A stretch of DNA of 64,000 bases from NCBI GenBank assembly GCA_963816435.1, contig CAWFKS010000001.1, forward strand, positions 186,001 to 250,000, in the 5' to 3' direction. The DNA is from CAWFKS01 sp963816435. Its GTDB lineage: Bacteria; Pseudomonadota; Alphaproteobacteria; Rhizobiales; Rhizobiaceae. The position numbers were made by a program, and so were the translations under genes. This document shows positions 26,509 through 35,859 of the stretch, one piece after another (the first letter of the stretch is position 1; every line of letters starts with the position of its first letter). A model generated the notes under the pieces. That model worked only from the letters and a program-made list of their open reading frames with translations. It was not told the origin of the DNA and did not search any database.

Positions 26509-26975
26509 TCCGATGGTTCTCCATGGCCCGCGCGCGAGTTGCGACCCGAAGCGCGCCGCCGCCGACACCTGTCTTCCGCCTCACCTTGTGAAAAGCGAGC
26601 AACAACCCGCGCCAGGCCGGCGCGAAAGTTGGGAGTGAAAATTCGGTGACGGATGGCGCGTCGATGTGATGGACGCCGCAAAAGCCGGATCGGCCAAATT
26701 CCTTGAATTTCTTCATAAACCTCGATTGAGACTCAATCAAGGTAAAAAAACCGAGCGCGAAATATTTATCGAGGTTTCGCGTCAAAAATGTTCATGCGCT
26801 CGGAAATTGCGTGGAATCCAAGTTTTCTTGGCGCCGCGGCGAGATTAATATTTATTTTTATTTTGGTTTTTCACGCTTTCGAGAATGAATCCCGGTGTGA
26901 AGCCTAGCTAAATAGCGGGGAAAGGTCTAGGAAGGGGGGTGGTCGCCTCACACGCCGACCTCAGAAAGACCACCC
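26509..26975. other. AT-rich structured non-coding island
   Basis: No supported gene. From about 26690 to 26930 the base composition drops sharply in GC against its surroundings. Several inverted repeats are packed here: AAATTC/GAATTT (about 26696-26710), a perfect 15-base dyad GATTGAG-A-CTCAATC (26724-26738), CGCGAAA/TTTCGCG (about 26757-26782) and CCGAGCGC/GCGCTCGG enclosing it. The region lies upstream of the minus-strand small-gene operon and of the plus-strand genes at 27.3 kb. It could hold promoters and operators, or be a remnant of transferred DNA. Confidence 0.5.
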
Positions 26976-27227
26976 ATGAAAATCCTGCCAATCCATGATC
27001 GCGCCGGCGTCTGGCGCCGCGCCGGCTTGGACGCGCCAAAAAACAGGGTCGTCATCCCCGATCGTCTCGGGGTGAAGGCATGGGAAGAACGGGCCGGCAA
27101 GGTCCGGTATCTGTTCGAGGCGTGTCTTGCAGTCGTTGCCGTTGCGATCTCGCCGGGTGCCGATGCGCTGCCAGCGCGCCTCACACCGGTCGGCCGGGGT
27201 AATTCAGCCCCACGCGCGGAATGTTGA
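26976..27227 (+). CDS. Doubtful small ORF
   Basis: 83 codons starting MKILPIHDRAGVWRRAGLDA. The start follows AGAAAGACC, a weak ribosome-binding site, and codes for a basic protein with one modest hydrophobic stretch (LFEACLAVVAVAIS). I recognise no family, and an opposite-strand frame is equally open. Listed because it is the best candidate in an otherwise empty stretch. Confidence 0.25.
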   Translation: MKILPIHDRAGVWRRAGLDAPKNRVVIPDRLGVKAWEERAGKVRYLFEACLAVVAVAISPGADALPARLTPVGRGNSAPRAEC

Positions 27228-27297
27228 GCCGATGGTACCGTCATTCGGCCGAAGACAGGCTTTCCGCCAACCGGACCACCTCAAGAGGAGAACAACC

Positions 27298-27690
27298 ATG
27301 ACCATGCAGAACAATTCCAGGAAGTCGTTTGCCAATCGCTGGGACGACTATCAGCCCTCCAAGTCGATCCTCTTGTGGGCCTGCGTCGCCACGGCGATCG
27401 CGACCGTCATCATCGGTTTCAGTTGGGGCGGATGGGTGACCGGCGCGTCTTCGCGGACGATGGCCAGCCAGGCTGCGGATACGGCGCGCGGCGAGCTCGC
27501 GGCGAACATCTGCGTGCAACGCTTCAACGCGGCTCCCGATGCGGCGGCGCAGCTGACCGCATTGAAGGCGCTGCCCGAGGGATACAAGCGCCGTCAGTTC
27601 GTGGAAGACGGCGGCTGGGCCACGATGCCGGGCGCGGCGACCGCCGACCGCCAGGGCGTGGACGGTTGCGCGACCGCGCTGGGCGCCTGA
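27298..27690 (+). CDS. Small single-pass membrane protein
   Basis: 130 residues: cytoplasmic N-terminus (KSFANRWDDYQPSKSILLWA), one TM helix (about residues 26-48, ACVATAIATVIIGFSWGGWV), then an extracytoplasmic domain with two Cys (ANICVQRFNAAPDAAAQL and GVDGCATALGA) that could pair. AAGAGGAG precedes the ATG at 27298. Proteins with this layout are common and uncharacterised in rhizobia. Confidence 0.78.
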   Translation: MTMQNNSRKSFANRWDDYQPSKSILLWACVATAIATVIIGFSWGGWVTGASSRTMASQAADTARGELAANICVQRFNAAPDAAAQLTALKALPEGYKRRQFVEDGGWATMPGAATADRQGVDGCATALGA

Positions 27691-27766
27691 ACGATTTGCT
27701 TGATACATGCCGGGGCGCTGCCGCCCCGGCGCCGGTTTCGATCGGCAGGTGGGGAAGGTGACCAGG

Positions 27767-27934
27767 ATGATCCGTTTTTCCAAGCAGAACGTTCCGGAGC
27801 AGACGTCGGAAAAGGTCGAGGCCAATCGCTTCGACGCGATCCGCAAGGAGGCTGCACGACAGCACCGCAAGGCGAAGGAAGAAACCGCCGATCCGCCGCG
27901 ACCGGCAGTCGACAAATCTCAAGAACCTGCGTGA
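27767..27934 (+). CDS. Small charged hypothetical protein
   Basis: 55 residues, highly charged (MIRFSKQNVPEQTSEKVEAN, then IRKEAARQHRKAKEETAD). GGGAAGG lies about ten bases before the ATG at 27767. No family recognised. It follows the membrane protein by 76 bases on the same strand and might share its transcript. Confidence 0.5.
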   Translation: MIRFSKQNVPEQTSEKVEANRFDAIRKEAARQHRKAKEETADPPRPAVDKSQEPA

Positions 27935-28133
27935 TCCGCAAGCCGGCAGGGTGTCCTGCCCGACACTTGGCATTCGGCTCCTGAACGATGGAGCAAGAGG
28001 TGCGACGGGGACCTCCCCACACCACCGCGCTCCCTTCCGCCGCCCGGCCCTCCCTTGCCTCCCAACGCGATTTATGGTCTTGGGAGCGCCGAACTGCGCC
28101 AGCGCGCCAAATCCCATCCTTCGGAACCTCCAA

Positions 28134-28700
28134 ATGGCCAAGATCAACGGCAACGAAATCCGTCCCGGCAACGTCATCGAGCACGATGGCGGCCTCTGGG
28201 TCGCGGTGAAGACCAACGCGGTGAAGCCCGGCAAGGGCGGCGCCTACAATCAGGTGGAACTGAAGAACCTGATCGACGGCACCAAGCTCAACGAGCGCTT
28301 CCGCGCCGCCGAGACGGTCGAGAAGGTGCGGCTCGAGCAGAAGGACTTCAACTACCTCTACGAGCAGGGCGAGGCGCTGGTGTTCATGGACAACGAGACC
28401 TACGAGCAGCTCGAGCTGCAGAAGGATTTCGTCGGCGATCGCGCCGCCTTCCTGCAGGACGGCATGACCGTCACCGTCGAGCTCTACGACGAAAAGCCGA
28501 TCGGCATCTCGCTGCCCGACCAGGTGACGCTGACCGTCGCCGAGGCCGACCCGGTGGTGAAGGGCCAGACGGCCGCGTCTTCCTACAAGCCCGCCGTGCT
28601 TGAAAACGGCGTCCGCTGCCTGGTGCCGCCCTTCATCTCGGCCGGCGAGAAGATCCTCGTCGACACCAACGAGATCACCTACATCCGCCGCGCCGACTAG
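28134..28700 (+). CDS. efp: Elongation factor P
   Basis: Relieves ribosome stalling at polyproline stretches. 188 residues with the three beta-barrel domains. The modification site lies in KPGKGGAYNQVELKNL (Lys near position 34, the residue beta-lysylated in many proteobacteria). Middle and C-terminal domains: YLYEQGEALVFMDNETYEQL and PDQVTLTVAEADPVVKGQTA. ATG at 28134; upstream in-frame extension is not conserved. EpmA/EpmB modification genes are not in the window. Confidence 0.97.
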   Translation: MAKINGNEIRPGNVIEHDGGLWVAVKTNAVKPGKGGAYNQVELKNLIDGTKLNERFRAAETVEKVRLEQKDFNYLYEQGEALVFMDNETYEQLELQKDFVGDRAAFLQDGMTVTVELYDEKPIGISLPDQVTLTVAEADPVVKGQTAASSYKPAVLENGVRCLVPPFISAGEKILVDTNEITYIRRAD

Positions 28701-28734
28701 GCGCGCGGCCAGCTCCCTCGCAGGAGAAAGTCCT

Positions 28735-29536
28735 ATGGCCCGTTCCGCCATCCTCAACGTGATGGTCCAGGCCGCCATGAAGGCCGGCCGCTCGCTGGTG
28801 CGCGACTTCGGCGAGGTGCAGAACCTGCAGGTCTCGATGAAGGGGCCGGCCGACTATGTCAGCCAGGCCGACCGCAAGGCCGAGGAGATCGTCTACTCCG
28901 AGCTGTCGCGTGCCCGGCCCGGGCTATTCCTTCCTGATGGAGGAGCGCGGCGAGGTGGCGGGCGACGACCCGCAGCACCGCTGGATCGTCGACCCGCTCG
29001 ACGGCACCACCAATTTCCTGCACGGCATCCCGATCTTCGCCGTGTCGATCGGGCTGGAACGCCAGGGCCAGCTCGTGGCCGGCGTCATCTACAATCCGGC
29101 GATGGACGAGCTGTTCACCGCCGAGCGCGGCGGCGGCGCCTTCTTCAACGACCGGCGCATGCGCGTCGCGGTGCGCCAGAAACTCTCCGACGCCGTCATC
29201 GGCACCGGCATCCCGCATCTCGGCCGCGGCAACCACGGCACCGCCCTGATCGAGCTCGCCAACGTCATGGGCGAGGCGGCCGGCATCCGCCGCTTCGGCG
29301 CTGCCTCGCTCGACCTCGCCTACGTGGCGGCGGGCCGCCTCGACGGGTTCTGGGAGCGCTGGCTGTCGCCCTGGGACATGGCGGCCGGCATCCTGATGGT
29401 GCGCGAGGCGGGCGGCTTCGTCTCCGACCGGCACGGCGGCCAGGACATGCTCGACAACGGCACCATCGTCATCGGCAACGAGCAGATCCAGCGCGAACTC
29501 CTGAAGACCCTCGACAAGCCGCGCCGCAGCGCCTGA
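28735..29536 (+). pseudogene. suhB: Inositol monophosphatase family protein (SuhB-like), frameshifted
   Basis: Mg-dependent phosphatase of the IMPase/SuhB family. First frame: MARSAILNVMVQAAMKAGRS to ELSRARPG. Second frame: YSFLMEERGEVAGDDPQHRW, then the metal site WIVDPLDGTTNFLHGIP and the C-terminal WDMAAGILMVREAGG. The break lies at 28921-28923, where CCCGGGC replaces an expected CCCGGC (one extra G). With that base removed the product is a normal full-length protein (about 266 residues), so a sequencing error is likely. Follows efp by 34 bases with AGGAGA before the ATG. Confidence 0.88.
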
Positions 29537-29623
29537 TCCGGGCCCGGCGCCTTCCTGCTGCGCGCCAATCGGCCGCAGCCGGCTGTTGCAATTCTGACAT
29601 GCCGGTGTGCAAACTTGGGCGCG

Positions 29624-30319
29624 ATGGAAGAAGTCGCCGCCAAGCCGGATCGCAAGACGCCGCCGCCGTACCGCGGCCGCTACCACTATTCGCGCGCCGA
29701 AATGATTGCCGACGGCGCCGTCCACACGGTCGGCATCGTGCTGGCGATCGCCGCCGGTTCTCTGCTGCTTGCGCTGTCGTTTTCGAGCACGGGGCCGGGC
29801 GAATACGTCGCCGCGATCTTCTACGTCGTCTCGCTGCTCACGGTGTTTTCGGTGTCGTGTGCCTACAACATGTGGCCGCACACGCCCGTCAAATGGGTGC
29901 TGCGGCGCTTCGACCACGCCGCCATCTACCTCCTGATCGCCGGCACCTACACGCCGTTCCTGGCGCAGGTCGACGATCCCGCCGTTGCGCGGCTGATGCT
30001 GGCGATCGTGTGGTCGGGCGCGGCCGCCGGCATGGCGATCAAGCTTTTCCTCCCCGGCCGCTTCGACCGGCTAGCGGTAGTCTTCTACCTTGCCATCGGC
30101 TGGAGCGGCATCTTCATGTTCAACCGACTGGCCGAATCCCTGTCGGCGGACACCATCTGGCTGATCGCCATCGGCGGCGTCGTCTATTCCGTCGGCGTCA
30201 TCTTCTTCGTCTGGCACAAGTTGCGCTTCCAGACGGCGGTCTGGCACGGCTTCGTGGTGGCCGGTGCTGCGCTGCACATGGCGGCGGTCACCAATTCGCT
30301 GGTGTTCGTGCGCTTCTGA
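29624..30319 (+). CDS. Hemolysin III / YqfA-like membrane protein (PAQR family)
   Basis: 231-residue seven-TM protein of the hemolysin III/PAQR superfamily. Metal-site residues of the family are visible: the first His in ADGAVHTVGIVLA, the Ser/His region in FDHAAIYLLIAGTYTPF, and the C-terminal HGFVVAGAALHMAAV. Members affect membrane lipid homeostasis; haemolysis is not established. The ATG at 29624 was chosen over an upstream start at 29615 with no clear ribosome site. Confidence 0.9.
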   Translation: MEEVAAKPDRKTPPPYRGRYHYSRAEMIADGAVHTVGIVLAIAAGSLLLALSFSSTGPGEYVAAIFYVVSLLTVFSVSCAYNMWPHTPVKWVLRRFDHAAIYLLIAGTYTPFLAQVDDPAVARLMLAIVWSGAAAGMAIKLFLPGRFDRLAVVFYLAIGWSGIFMFNRLAESLSADTIWLIAIGGVVYSVGVIFFVWHKLRFQTAVWHGFVVAGAALHMAAVTNSLVFVRF

Positions 30320-30405
30320 ACGGCGTGCGCGCCATTCAATTTCGTCACAATTCCGTTTAGAGTCGCGTGATCGATTGGAAGGCGGCACGGGATTCGAGGC
30401 ACGCG

Positions 30406-31434
30406 ATGGCATTGTTCAGATCGCTGGGTAGCGACAGGTGGGACGAAGAAGCGGAGTTCGATCCGCGCAACCTGTCGAGCCCTCAGGTCTTCCTGCTGTC
30501 GATGCTGATCTTCCTGGTGATCGCCGGCTTCGTCGCCGCGATCCTCTACCGCCAGATCTCGTCGGCCTTCCAGACCAATCCCGGCCTCAACGGGCTGATC
30601 CTCGGCGTGCTCGCCGTCGGCATCCTGCTGGTCTTCGGGCAGGTGATACGCCTGTTCCGCGAGATCAGATGGGTGAATTCCTTTCGCGCCGGGTCCGAGT
30701 CGACCGCACCGGTCCTGCTCGCGCCGATGAAGGCGCTGCTCGGCCGCTCGCGGGCGACCGCGCTGTCGACCACCTCGATGCGCTCGATCCTCGATTCCAT
30801 CGCCACCCGTCTCGACGAAAGCCGCGACATCTCGCGCTACCTGATCGGGCTGCTGGTCTTCCTCGGCCTGCTCGGCACGTTCTGGGGCCTGTTGCAGACG
30901 ATCGGCTCGATCGGCGACACGATCCGCTCGCTCGATCCGGGCGGCGGCAGCACGAACGACATTCTCGACGCGCTCAAGCAGGGGCTTTCGGCGCCGCTGT
31001 CGGGCATGGGCACGGCCTTTTCCTCCTCGCTCTTCGGCCTCGCCGGCTCGCTGGTGCTGGGCTTCCTCGACCTGCAGGCGGGACGCGCCCAGACGCGTTT
31101 CTACACCGAGCTGGAGAACTGGCTGTCGACCGTCACCGACCCCGGCTCCGACCTGCCGGTCGTCGATCCCGACAAGGCGTCCTCGACCGAGGAGATCAAG
31201 CTGATGGCGGAGCGGCTGCGCAGCATGCAGGAGACCGGCGGCGCCACCAATCCGCGCGTCGCGGCCGCCATGGCGAGCCTCGCCGACGGCATCACCGGAC
31301 TGGTCAAGAACATGCGTTCCGAGCAGCAGATGATGCGCGACTGGGTCGAGGCCCAGGCCAACGAGCAGAAGCAGATGCGCGCCACGCTCGACCGGCTGGC
31401 CGAGGCCATCTCCAAGAGCAGGGACAAGAGCTGA
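30406..31434 (+). CDS. MotA/TolQ/ExbB-family proton-channel protein
   Basis: 342 residues, inner membrane. Two N-terminal TM helices (VFLLSMLIFLVIAGFVAAIL; LNGLILGVLAVGILLVFGQV), then the conserved channel helices LIGLLVFLGLLGTFWGLLQT and GTAFSSSLFGLAGSLVLGFL at about residues 150-230, followed by an extended helical cytoplasmic tail to the end. Not part of the tol cluster or of a flagellar set. Directly followed (one-base gap) by an OmpA/MotB-type partner, together forming a stator-like unit. Confidence 0.88.
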   Translation: MALFRSLGSDRWDEEAEFDPRNLSSPQVFLLSMLIFLVIAGFVAAILYRQISSAFQTNPGLNGLILGVLAVGILLVFGQVIRLFREIRWVNSFRAGSESTAPVLLAPMKALLGRSRATALSTTSMRSILDSIATRLDESRDISRYLIGLLVFLGLLGTFWGLLQTIGSIGDTIRSLDPGGGSTNDILDALKQGLSAPLSGMGTAFSSSLFGLAGSLVLGFLDLQAGRAQTRFYTELENWLSTVTDPGSDLPVVDPDKASSTEEIKLMAERLRSMQETGGATNPRVAAAMASLADGITGLVKNMRSEQQMMRDWVEAQANEQKQMRATLDRLAEAISKSRDKS

Positions 31435-31435
31435 C

Positions 31436-32464
31436 ATGGCGCTGGCCCGCGGTCGCCGCCATCGCACCGTCGACTACTGGCCGGGCTTCGTCGACGCCCT
31501 GTCGACGCTGCTTCTGGCGATCATGTTCCTGCTGTCGGTGTTCGTGCTGGCGCAGTTCCTGCTGTCGCGCGAGATCACCGGCAAGGACGAGGTGCTCAAC
31601 CGGCTGAACTCGCAGATCAACGAGCTGACGCAGCTCTTGGCGATGGAACGGTCCAACAGTCAGGACCTCGAGGATTCGCTTTCCGGACTGCAGGCCTCGC
31701 TGTCGGAGGCGCAGGCGGAGAAGTCGCGGCTCGAGCAGCTGCTGGCGCAGGGGGCGGGCGCCGGCGACGCCGCGCAGGCCAGGATCGGAACCCTGCAGGG
31801 ACAGCTCGACGACCAGCGCCAGGTCAGCCAGCGCGCGCTGTCGCAGGTCGAACTGCTCAACCAGCAGATTTCCGCGCTCAGGAAGCAGATCGCCGCGCTA
31901 GAGGATGCGCTGGACGTCTCGGAGCAGCGCGACAAGGATTCCAACGCCAAGATCGCCGATCTCGGCCGCCGCCTCAACGTGGCGCTGGCGCAGCGCGTGC
32001 AGGAACTCAACCGCTACCGCTCCGACTTCTTCGGCCGGCTGCGCGAGATTCTGTCCGACCGCCAGAACATCCGCATCGTCGGGGACCGCTTCGTCTTCCA
32101 GTCGGAGGTGCTGTTCCCGTCCGGCTCCAACGAGATCAACGACGCCGGCAAGGTCGAGATGAAGAAGCTCGCCGACGCCATCATCGAGCTGCAGCGCGAA
32201 ATCCCGCCGGAGATCAACTGGGTGCTGCGCGTCGACGGCCACACCGACAACGTGCCCGTCAGCGGCACTGGCCGGTTCGCCGACAACTGGGAGCTGTCGA
32301 CGGCGCGCGCCACCTCGGTGGTGAAGTTCCTGATCGCCAACGGCGTGCCGCCGGACCGGCTGGTGGCCGCCGGCTTCGGCGAATTCCAGCCGCTCGACGC
32401 CGCCGACACGCCCGAGGCACGCGCCAAGAACCGCCGCATCGAGCTCAAGCTGACGGAGAAGTGA
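31436..32464 (+). CDS. OmpA/MotB-domain peptidoglycan-binding stator partner
   Basis: 342 residues. One N-terminal TM helix with an Asp just ahead of it (WPGFVDALSTLLLAIMFLLS), the position of the proton-carrying Asp in MotB/TolR-like proteins. Residues 60-200 are a long coiled coil rich in Gln/Leu/Ala. The C-terminal OmpA domain contains VLFPSGSNEINDAGKVEMKK, VLRVDGHTDNVPVSGTGRFA and NWELSTARATSVVKFLI. Forms a two-gene unit with the preceding MotA/ExbB protein. Confidence 0.9.
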   Translation: MALARGRRHRTVDYWPGFVDALSTLLLAIMFLLSVFVLAQFLLSREITGKDEVLNRLNSQINELTQLLAMERSNSQDLEDSLSGLQASLSEAQAEKSRLEQLLAQGAGAGDAAQARIGTLQGQLDDQRQVSQRALSQVELLNQQISALRKQIAALEDALDVSEQRDKDSNAKIADLGRRLNVALAQRVQELNRYRSDFFGRLREILSDRQNIRIVGDRFVFQSEVLFPSGSNEINDAGKVEMKKLADAIIELQREIPPEINWVLRVDGHTDNVPVSGTGRFADNWELSTARATSVVKFLIANGVPPDRLVAAGFGEFQPLDAADTPEARAKNRRIELKLTEK

Positions 32465-32467
32465 GGC

Positions 32468-32848
32468 TCACCTCACCAGCGTCACCTTCAGTCCCGGAAT
32501 GTCGAGCTTCGACCACGAGCGGTCGGTGGTCAGCGCAGGCACGCCGAGCCTGATCGCCAGCGCCATGCAGGAGCGGTCGCCCAGGCCGCTGCCGTGGCGC
32601 CGCGTGGCCGGCGCAAGGGACGCGGCGAGATAGGCGTCTTCCGTCTCGTGTGGCCGGATGTCCAGTTCGAGGGCGCCAATCGCTGCGCGCGCTTCCTGCT
32701 CCGTCGCCCCGGCTTCCATCATCTTCTTGGCGGTCTCCTGGATGTTCACGGCAGAGATGACGGCCTCGCGCAGATGTTGCTCGACAAGACCGGCGCCCGG
32801 TTCGCTCCTGAACAGGGCGATCAGCGCAGAGCTGTCGAGCACCACCAA
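32468..32848 (-). CDS. vapC: VapC-family PIN-domain ribonuclease toxin
   Basis: 126 residues. Catalytic acids of the PIN fold: MVVLDSSALIALFRSEPG (Asp5), NIQETAKKMMEAG (Glu), GLGDRSCMALAIRLG (Asp) and ALTTDRSW (Asp). Intact, in contrast to the other three PIN genes in the window. Two bases downstream of its AbrB antitoxin and convergent with the OmpA-like gene. Confidence 0.92.
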   Translation of the reverse strand: MVVLDSSALIALFRSEPGAGLVEQHLREAVISAVNIQETAKKMMEAGATEQEARAAIGALELDIRPHETEDAYLAASLAPATRRHGSGLGDRSCMALAIRLGVPALTTDRSWSKLDIPGLKVTLVR

Positions 32849-32850
32849 CG

Positions 32851-33114
32851 TCAGTCGCGCTCGCGGGTCGCGAGGAACTCGTCCGACGTGAAGTCGTGCT
32901 TCACCGCCTTGCGGAACAGCTCCTGGGCGTGCCTGACCCGGTCCGCCACCGTCGATATTCGGATCTGACCGTCTTCGACGCTGAGCACGAGGTCAGTCTC
33001 GCCCTTTATGCCGACGGCATCACGCAGGGCCTTCGGCACGACCATGCGGCCGTTGGCAGCGATTTTCACCCTTTGGTGGATGCTGTTCTTGTCCGGTCGC
33101 GTTGGCGCGTTCAT
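32851..33114 (-). CDS. vapB: AbrB-family antitoxin (VapB)
   Basis: 87 residues: RVKIAANGRMVVPKALRDAV, then GIKGETDLVLSVEDGQIRIS, an AbrB swapped-hairpin domain, with a C-terminal tail (AQELFRKAVKHDFTSDEFLA) that should neutralise the adjacent PIN toxin. Upstream in-frame starts are not evident. Module orientation antitoxin-toxin, as usual. Confidence 0.9.
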   Translation of the reverse strand: MNAPTRPDKNSIHQRVKIAANGRMVVPKALRDAVGIKGETDLVLSVEDGQIRISTVADRVRHAQELFRKAVKHDFTSDEFLATRERD

Positions 33115-33277
33115 GGCATTGGCCTTGTCGATGACACTCGCAACGATAATGCCATTGCGACCTCACGTCCACATAGGGATGGAATAAGGCGCACCCGATG
33201 AAAGCGATCCGAACCGCTCTTGCGCGGTCCGCCCGCTTGGTATCCTTTGCCGGAAACTTGCCGAACAAGAGGTATCC

Positions 33278-34764
33278 ATGTCCTTTGAAAAGCTCGACGC
33301 GCTCGGCCACCGGCTGCAGGCGCTGGAACACGCGCTGTCGATCCTCGGCGCCGACGAGGCGACCCACATGGCGGTCGGCGGCGGCGAGGCGCGCGCCGAG
33401 GCGATGTCGGTGCTGGCCGGCATGCATCACCGCCAGGCGAGCGCGCCGGAAATCGCCGACTGGATCTCGGACGCCGAGGCCGAGGACCTCAACGAGGAGC
33501 AGCAGGCCGCGGTCGGCGAATTCAAGCGCCAGTATCTCAACGTCACCTGCCTGCCGCCGGAGTTCGTCGAGCGGCAGACGCGCACCCGCATGCGCTGCGA
33601 GCAGCTGTGGCGCGACCTTCGGGCCAAGAACGACTGGGCGAGCTTCCAGCCCGCACTCGAAGGCGTGGTCGATCTGGTGCGCGAGGAAGCGGCGATGCGC
33701 GCCGAGGTGCTGGGGCTCGATCCCTACGACGCGCTGATGGAGCAGTACGATCCCGGCAACCGCGCCGCCGAGGTCGGGCCGGTGCTTGCCGACCTCAAGG
33801 GCTTTCCTGGTCGATTTCGTGCCGCGCGCGCTGGCCGCGCAGGAGGAGCGGCTTGCGACAACGCCCGCTGCGCGCGCTGAAGGGCACCTACCCGGTGGAC
33901 GACCAGCGCGAGCTCGGGCTGGCCATGATGGGCGCGGTCGGCTTCGACTTCACCCGCGGCTCGCTCGCCGTCTCGCACCATCCGTTCTGCGGCGGCGTGC
34001 CGACCGACGTGCGGGTGACGACGCGCTACAAGTCCACCGAGTTCCTGTCCTCGCTGATGGGCGTTCTGCACGAGACCGGCCACGCGCTCTACGAGCAGAA
34101 CCTGCCGCGCGAATGGTCGCACTGGCCGCTCGGGCATGCGCGCGGCATGTCGATCCACGAGAGCCAGAGCCTGTTCGTGGAAAAGCAGATCGGCCGCAAT
34201 CCCGCCTTCTGGGACTGGGCGCTGCCGCTTCTGGAGCGACATCTCGGCGAGGCGTGGACCAAGGACGACATCCTGCCGCACGTCCACCATGTCGAGCGCG
34301 GCTTCATCCGTGTCGATGCCGACGAGGTGACCTATCCGCTGCACGTCATCCTGCGTTTCGAGCTGGAACAGGATCTTCTGGCCGGCCGCATGGAGGTCGC
34401 CGACCTGCCGGAGGCGTGGGACGCCAAGATGACCGACTATCTCGGCCTGTCGACCATCGACATTCCGCAGGACGGGCCGATGCAGGACGTGCATTGGCCG
34501 TCCGGCGCCTTCGGCTATTTCCCGTCCTACACGCTCGGCGCGATGATGGCGGCCCAGCAATGGGCGGCGATCGCGCGCGAGCATCCCGACGTGGAGAGCG
34601 ATTTCTCCAGGGGCGATTTCGAGGCGGTGAACGATTGGCGGCGCAAGAACATCTGGTCTCAAGCCTCGCGCTGGTCGACGCCGGAGCTTCTGGAACGCGC
34701 CACCGGCGAAAGGCTCAACGCCGAGCACTTCAAGGAGCATCTGAAGAAGCGATACGGCGGCTAG
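33278..34764 (+). pseudogene. M32-family carboxypeptidase, two frameshifts
   Basis: Thermostable carboxypeptidase 1-type zinc metallopeptidase. Frame 1: MSFEKLDALGHRLQALEHAL to VLADLKG. Frame 2: AFLVDFVPRALAAQEERLAT. Frame 3: PLRALKGTYPVDDQRELG to the end, with the HEXXH site in MGVLHETGHALYEQNLP and the downstream Glu region GMSIHESQSLFVEKQIGRNP. Breaks at 33799-33801 (AAGGGC for AAGGC) and 33864-33866 (GCCCGC for GCCGC), each one extra base. Corrected length is about 495 residues, normal for the family, so consensus error is the likeliest cause. Confidence 0.88.
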
Positions 34765-35017
34765 AGCCGGTCAGGCTTGGCTGCGAGCATCCTGCCGGTG
34801 CCCGAAAAGTTTTGTGCCCAACACCTCGCCGCCTCGTCGCCGAACATGACGAAAAAGCAATGTTGCGGTTCAGCGGACAGTCAGGATCGGGGCGTCCTAT
34901 TCATGACGACCGGGATGCGCCGGCGGCATATGGGCGAGGATGCCGCGACTCGACGCGTCCAGACGGTCGGATTCGGTCGACAGTTCCCGACTGCGGCCAG
35001 TCATACGGAAGAAGATC

Positions 35018-35437
35018 ATGAAACAGATTGCACTCATGGCGGCTGCTGCCGCCCTCCTCATCTCGGCGCCGGTATCGAGCGCATTTGCCCGGGGTCACTA
35101 CGGCCACCTCCCGGCCCAGGCGCGCACCTCCGCAAACGTGGACACGATGAGCACGGGGTCAATCGCCGGGCCGGAGATGCAGCAGGATTCCTATGCCCAG
35201 CAGCTCCATACCCGCATCGTCGCCCAACGCACGGATCTCGCCGATCTGTACGGGCAGCGTGGCCTCGTGGATTTCGGGGCGGCCGGCAAGGCGCAGGCCG
35301 ATCTGAATTCGGTGGCGCGAGCGGCGGCCATGGATGAAGGCGCTCATGGTGGTCAGCTGACGGCTCGGGAATACGGTGCGCTCGTCGCACGGATCCAGAA
35401 CGTCGAGCAGTTGATCAACAGGGCAGATAACGGCTGA
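35018..35437 (+). CDS. Small secreted hypothetical protein
   Basis: 139 residues. Signal peptide MKQIALMAAAAALLISAPVS with cleavage likely after SAFA. Mature part is polar and helical (DSYAQQLHTRIVAQRTDLAD, then EYGALVARIQNVEQLINRAD). GGAAGAAG precedes the ATG at 35018. No family recognised. The 253 bases upstream, after the carboxypeptidase, show no gene. Confidence 0.72.
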   Translation: MKQIALMAAAAALLISAPVSSAFARGHYGHLPAQARTSANVDTMSTGSIAGPEMQQDSYAQQLHTRIVAQRTDLADLYGQRGLVDFGAAGKAQADLNSVARAAAMDEGAHGGQLTAREYGALVARIQNVEQLINRADNG

Positions 35438-35680
35438 TTTCAGCTCCGGGGCGGCCGGCGAGCATGCCGGTGGCCTCGCGAGCGCAATTGGCAACGGAGA
35501 GGGCAGCGCCGGCACTTCAGCCTTGGCGCTGCCCTCTTGCATGTTGGTCGTCACCCCTCCGGGTGGAGGGAAAGCGTCGCCGCTCTTGCCGCCAAGGTGG
35601 AGGCAAGGGGAAGCGTTACGGAGTGGCTCCCGGACGGCCGGTCCTCGCTGCCGCTCGAACCGGCTTCCGGGATGACGCGG

Positions 35681-35859
35681 CGGCGATGCCGGCGAGTCCC
35701 TCCCCCTTGAGGGGAGGGTCGACGGGACGGGTGGGGTAGCCTCGGCCGTGCTCAGCGAAGGAAATCTGCAGCGGCAATCAGAAGGCCGCGCCCGTCCGAG
35801 ACGACCCCACCCCGATCCGCTCACGCGAATCGACCCTCGCCTCGAGGGGGAGGGAGGCG
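35681..35859. repeat. Dispersed palindromic intergenic repeat, copy 1
   Basis: Begins GCGATGCCGGCGAGTCCCTC and ends CTCGAGGGGGAGGGAGGCG. The two ends are inverted copies of each other: CCCCTTGAGGGGAGGG near the left and CCTCGCCTCGAGGGGGAGGG near the right, with GGGTGGGGT and ACCCCACCC inside. A second copy lies at 36343-36542 in the same orientation. Typical of rhizobial intergenic repeat families. Confidence 0.75.

Noticed and set aside
30406..32464. Complete Zorya defence system
   Set aside because: Only the motor-like pair is present; no ZorC, ZorD or ZorE type gene is adjacent, and the neighbours are housekeeping genes.
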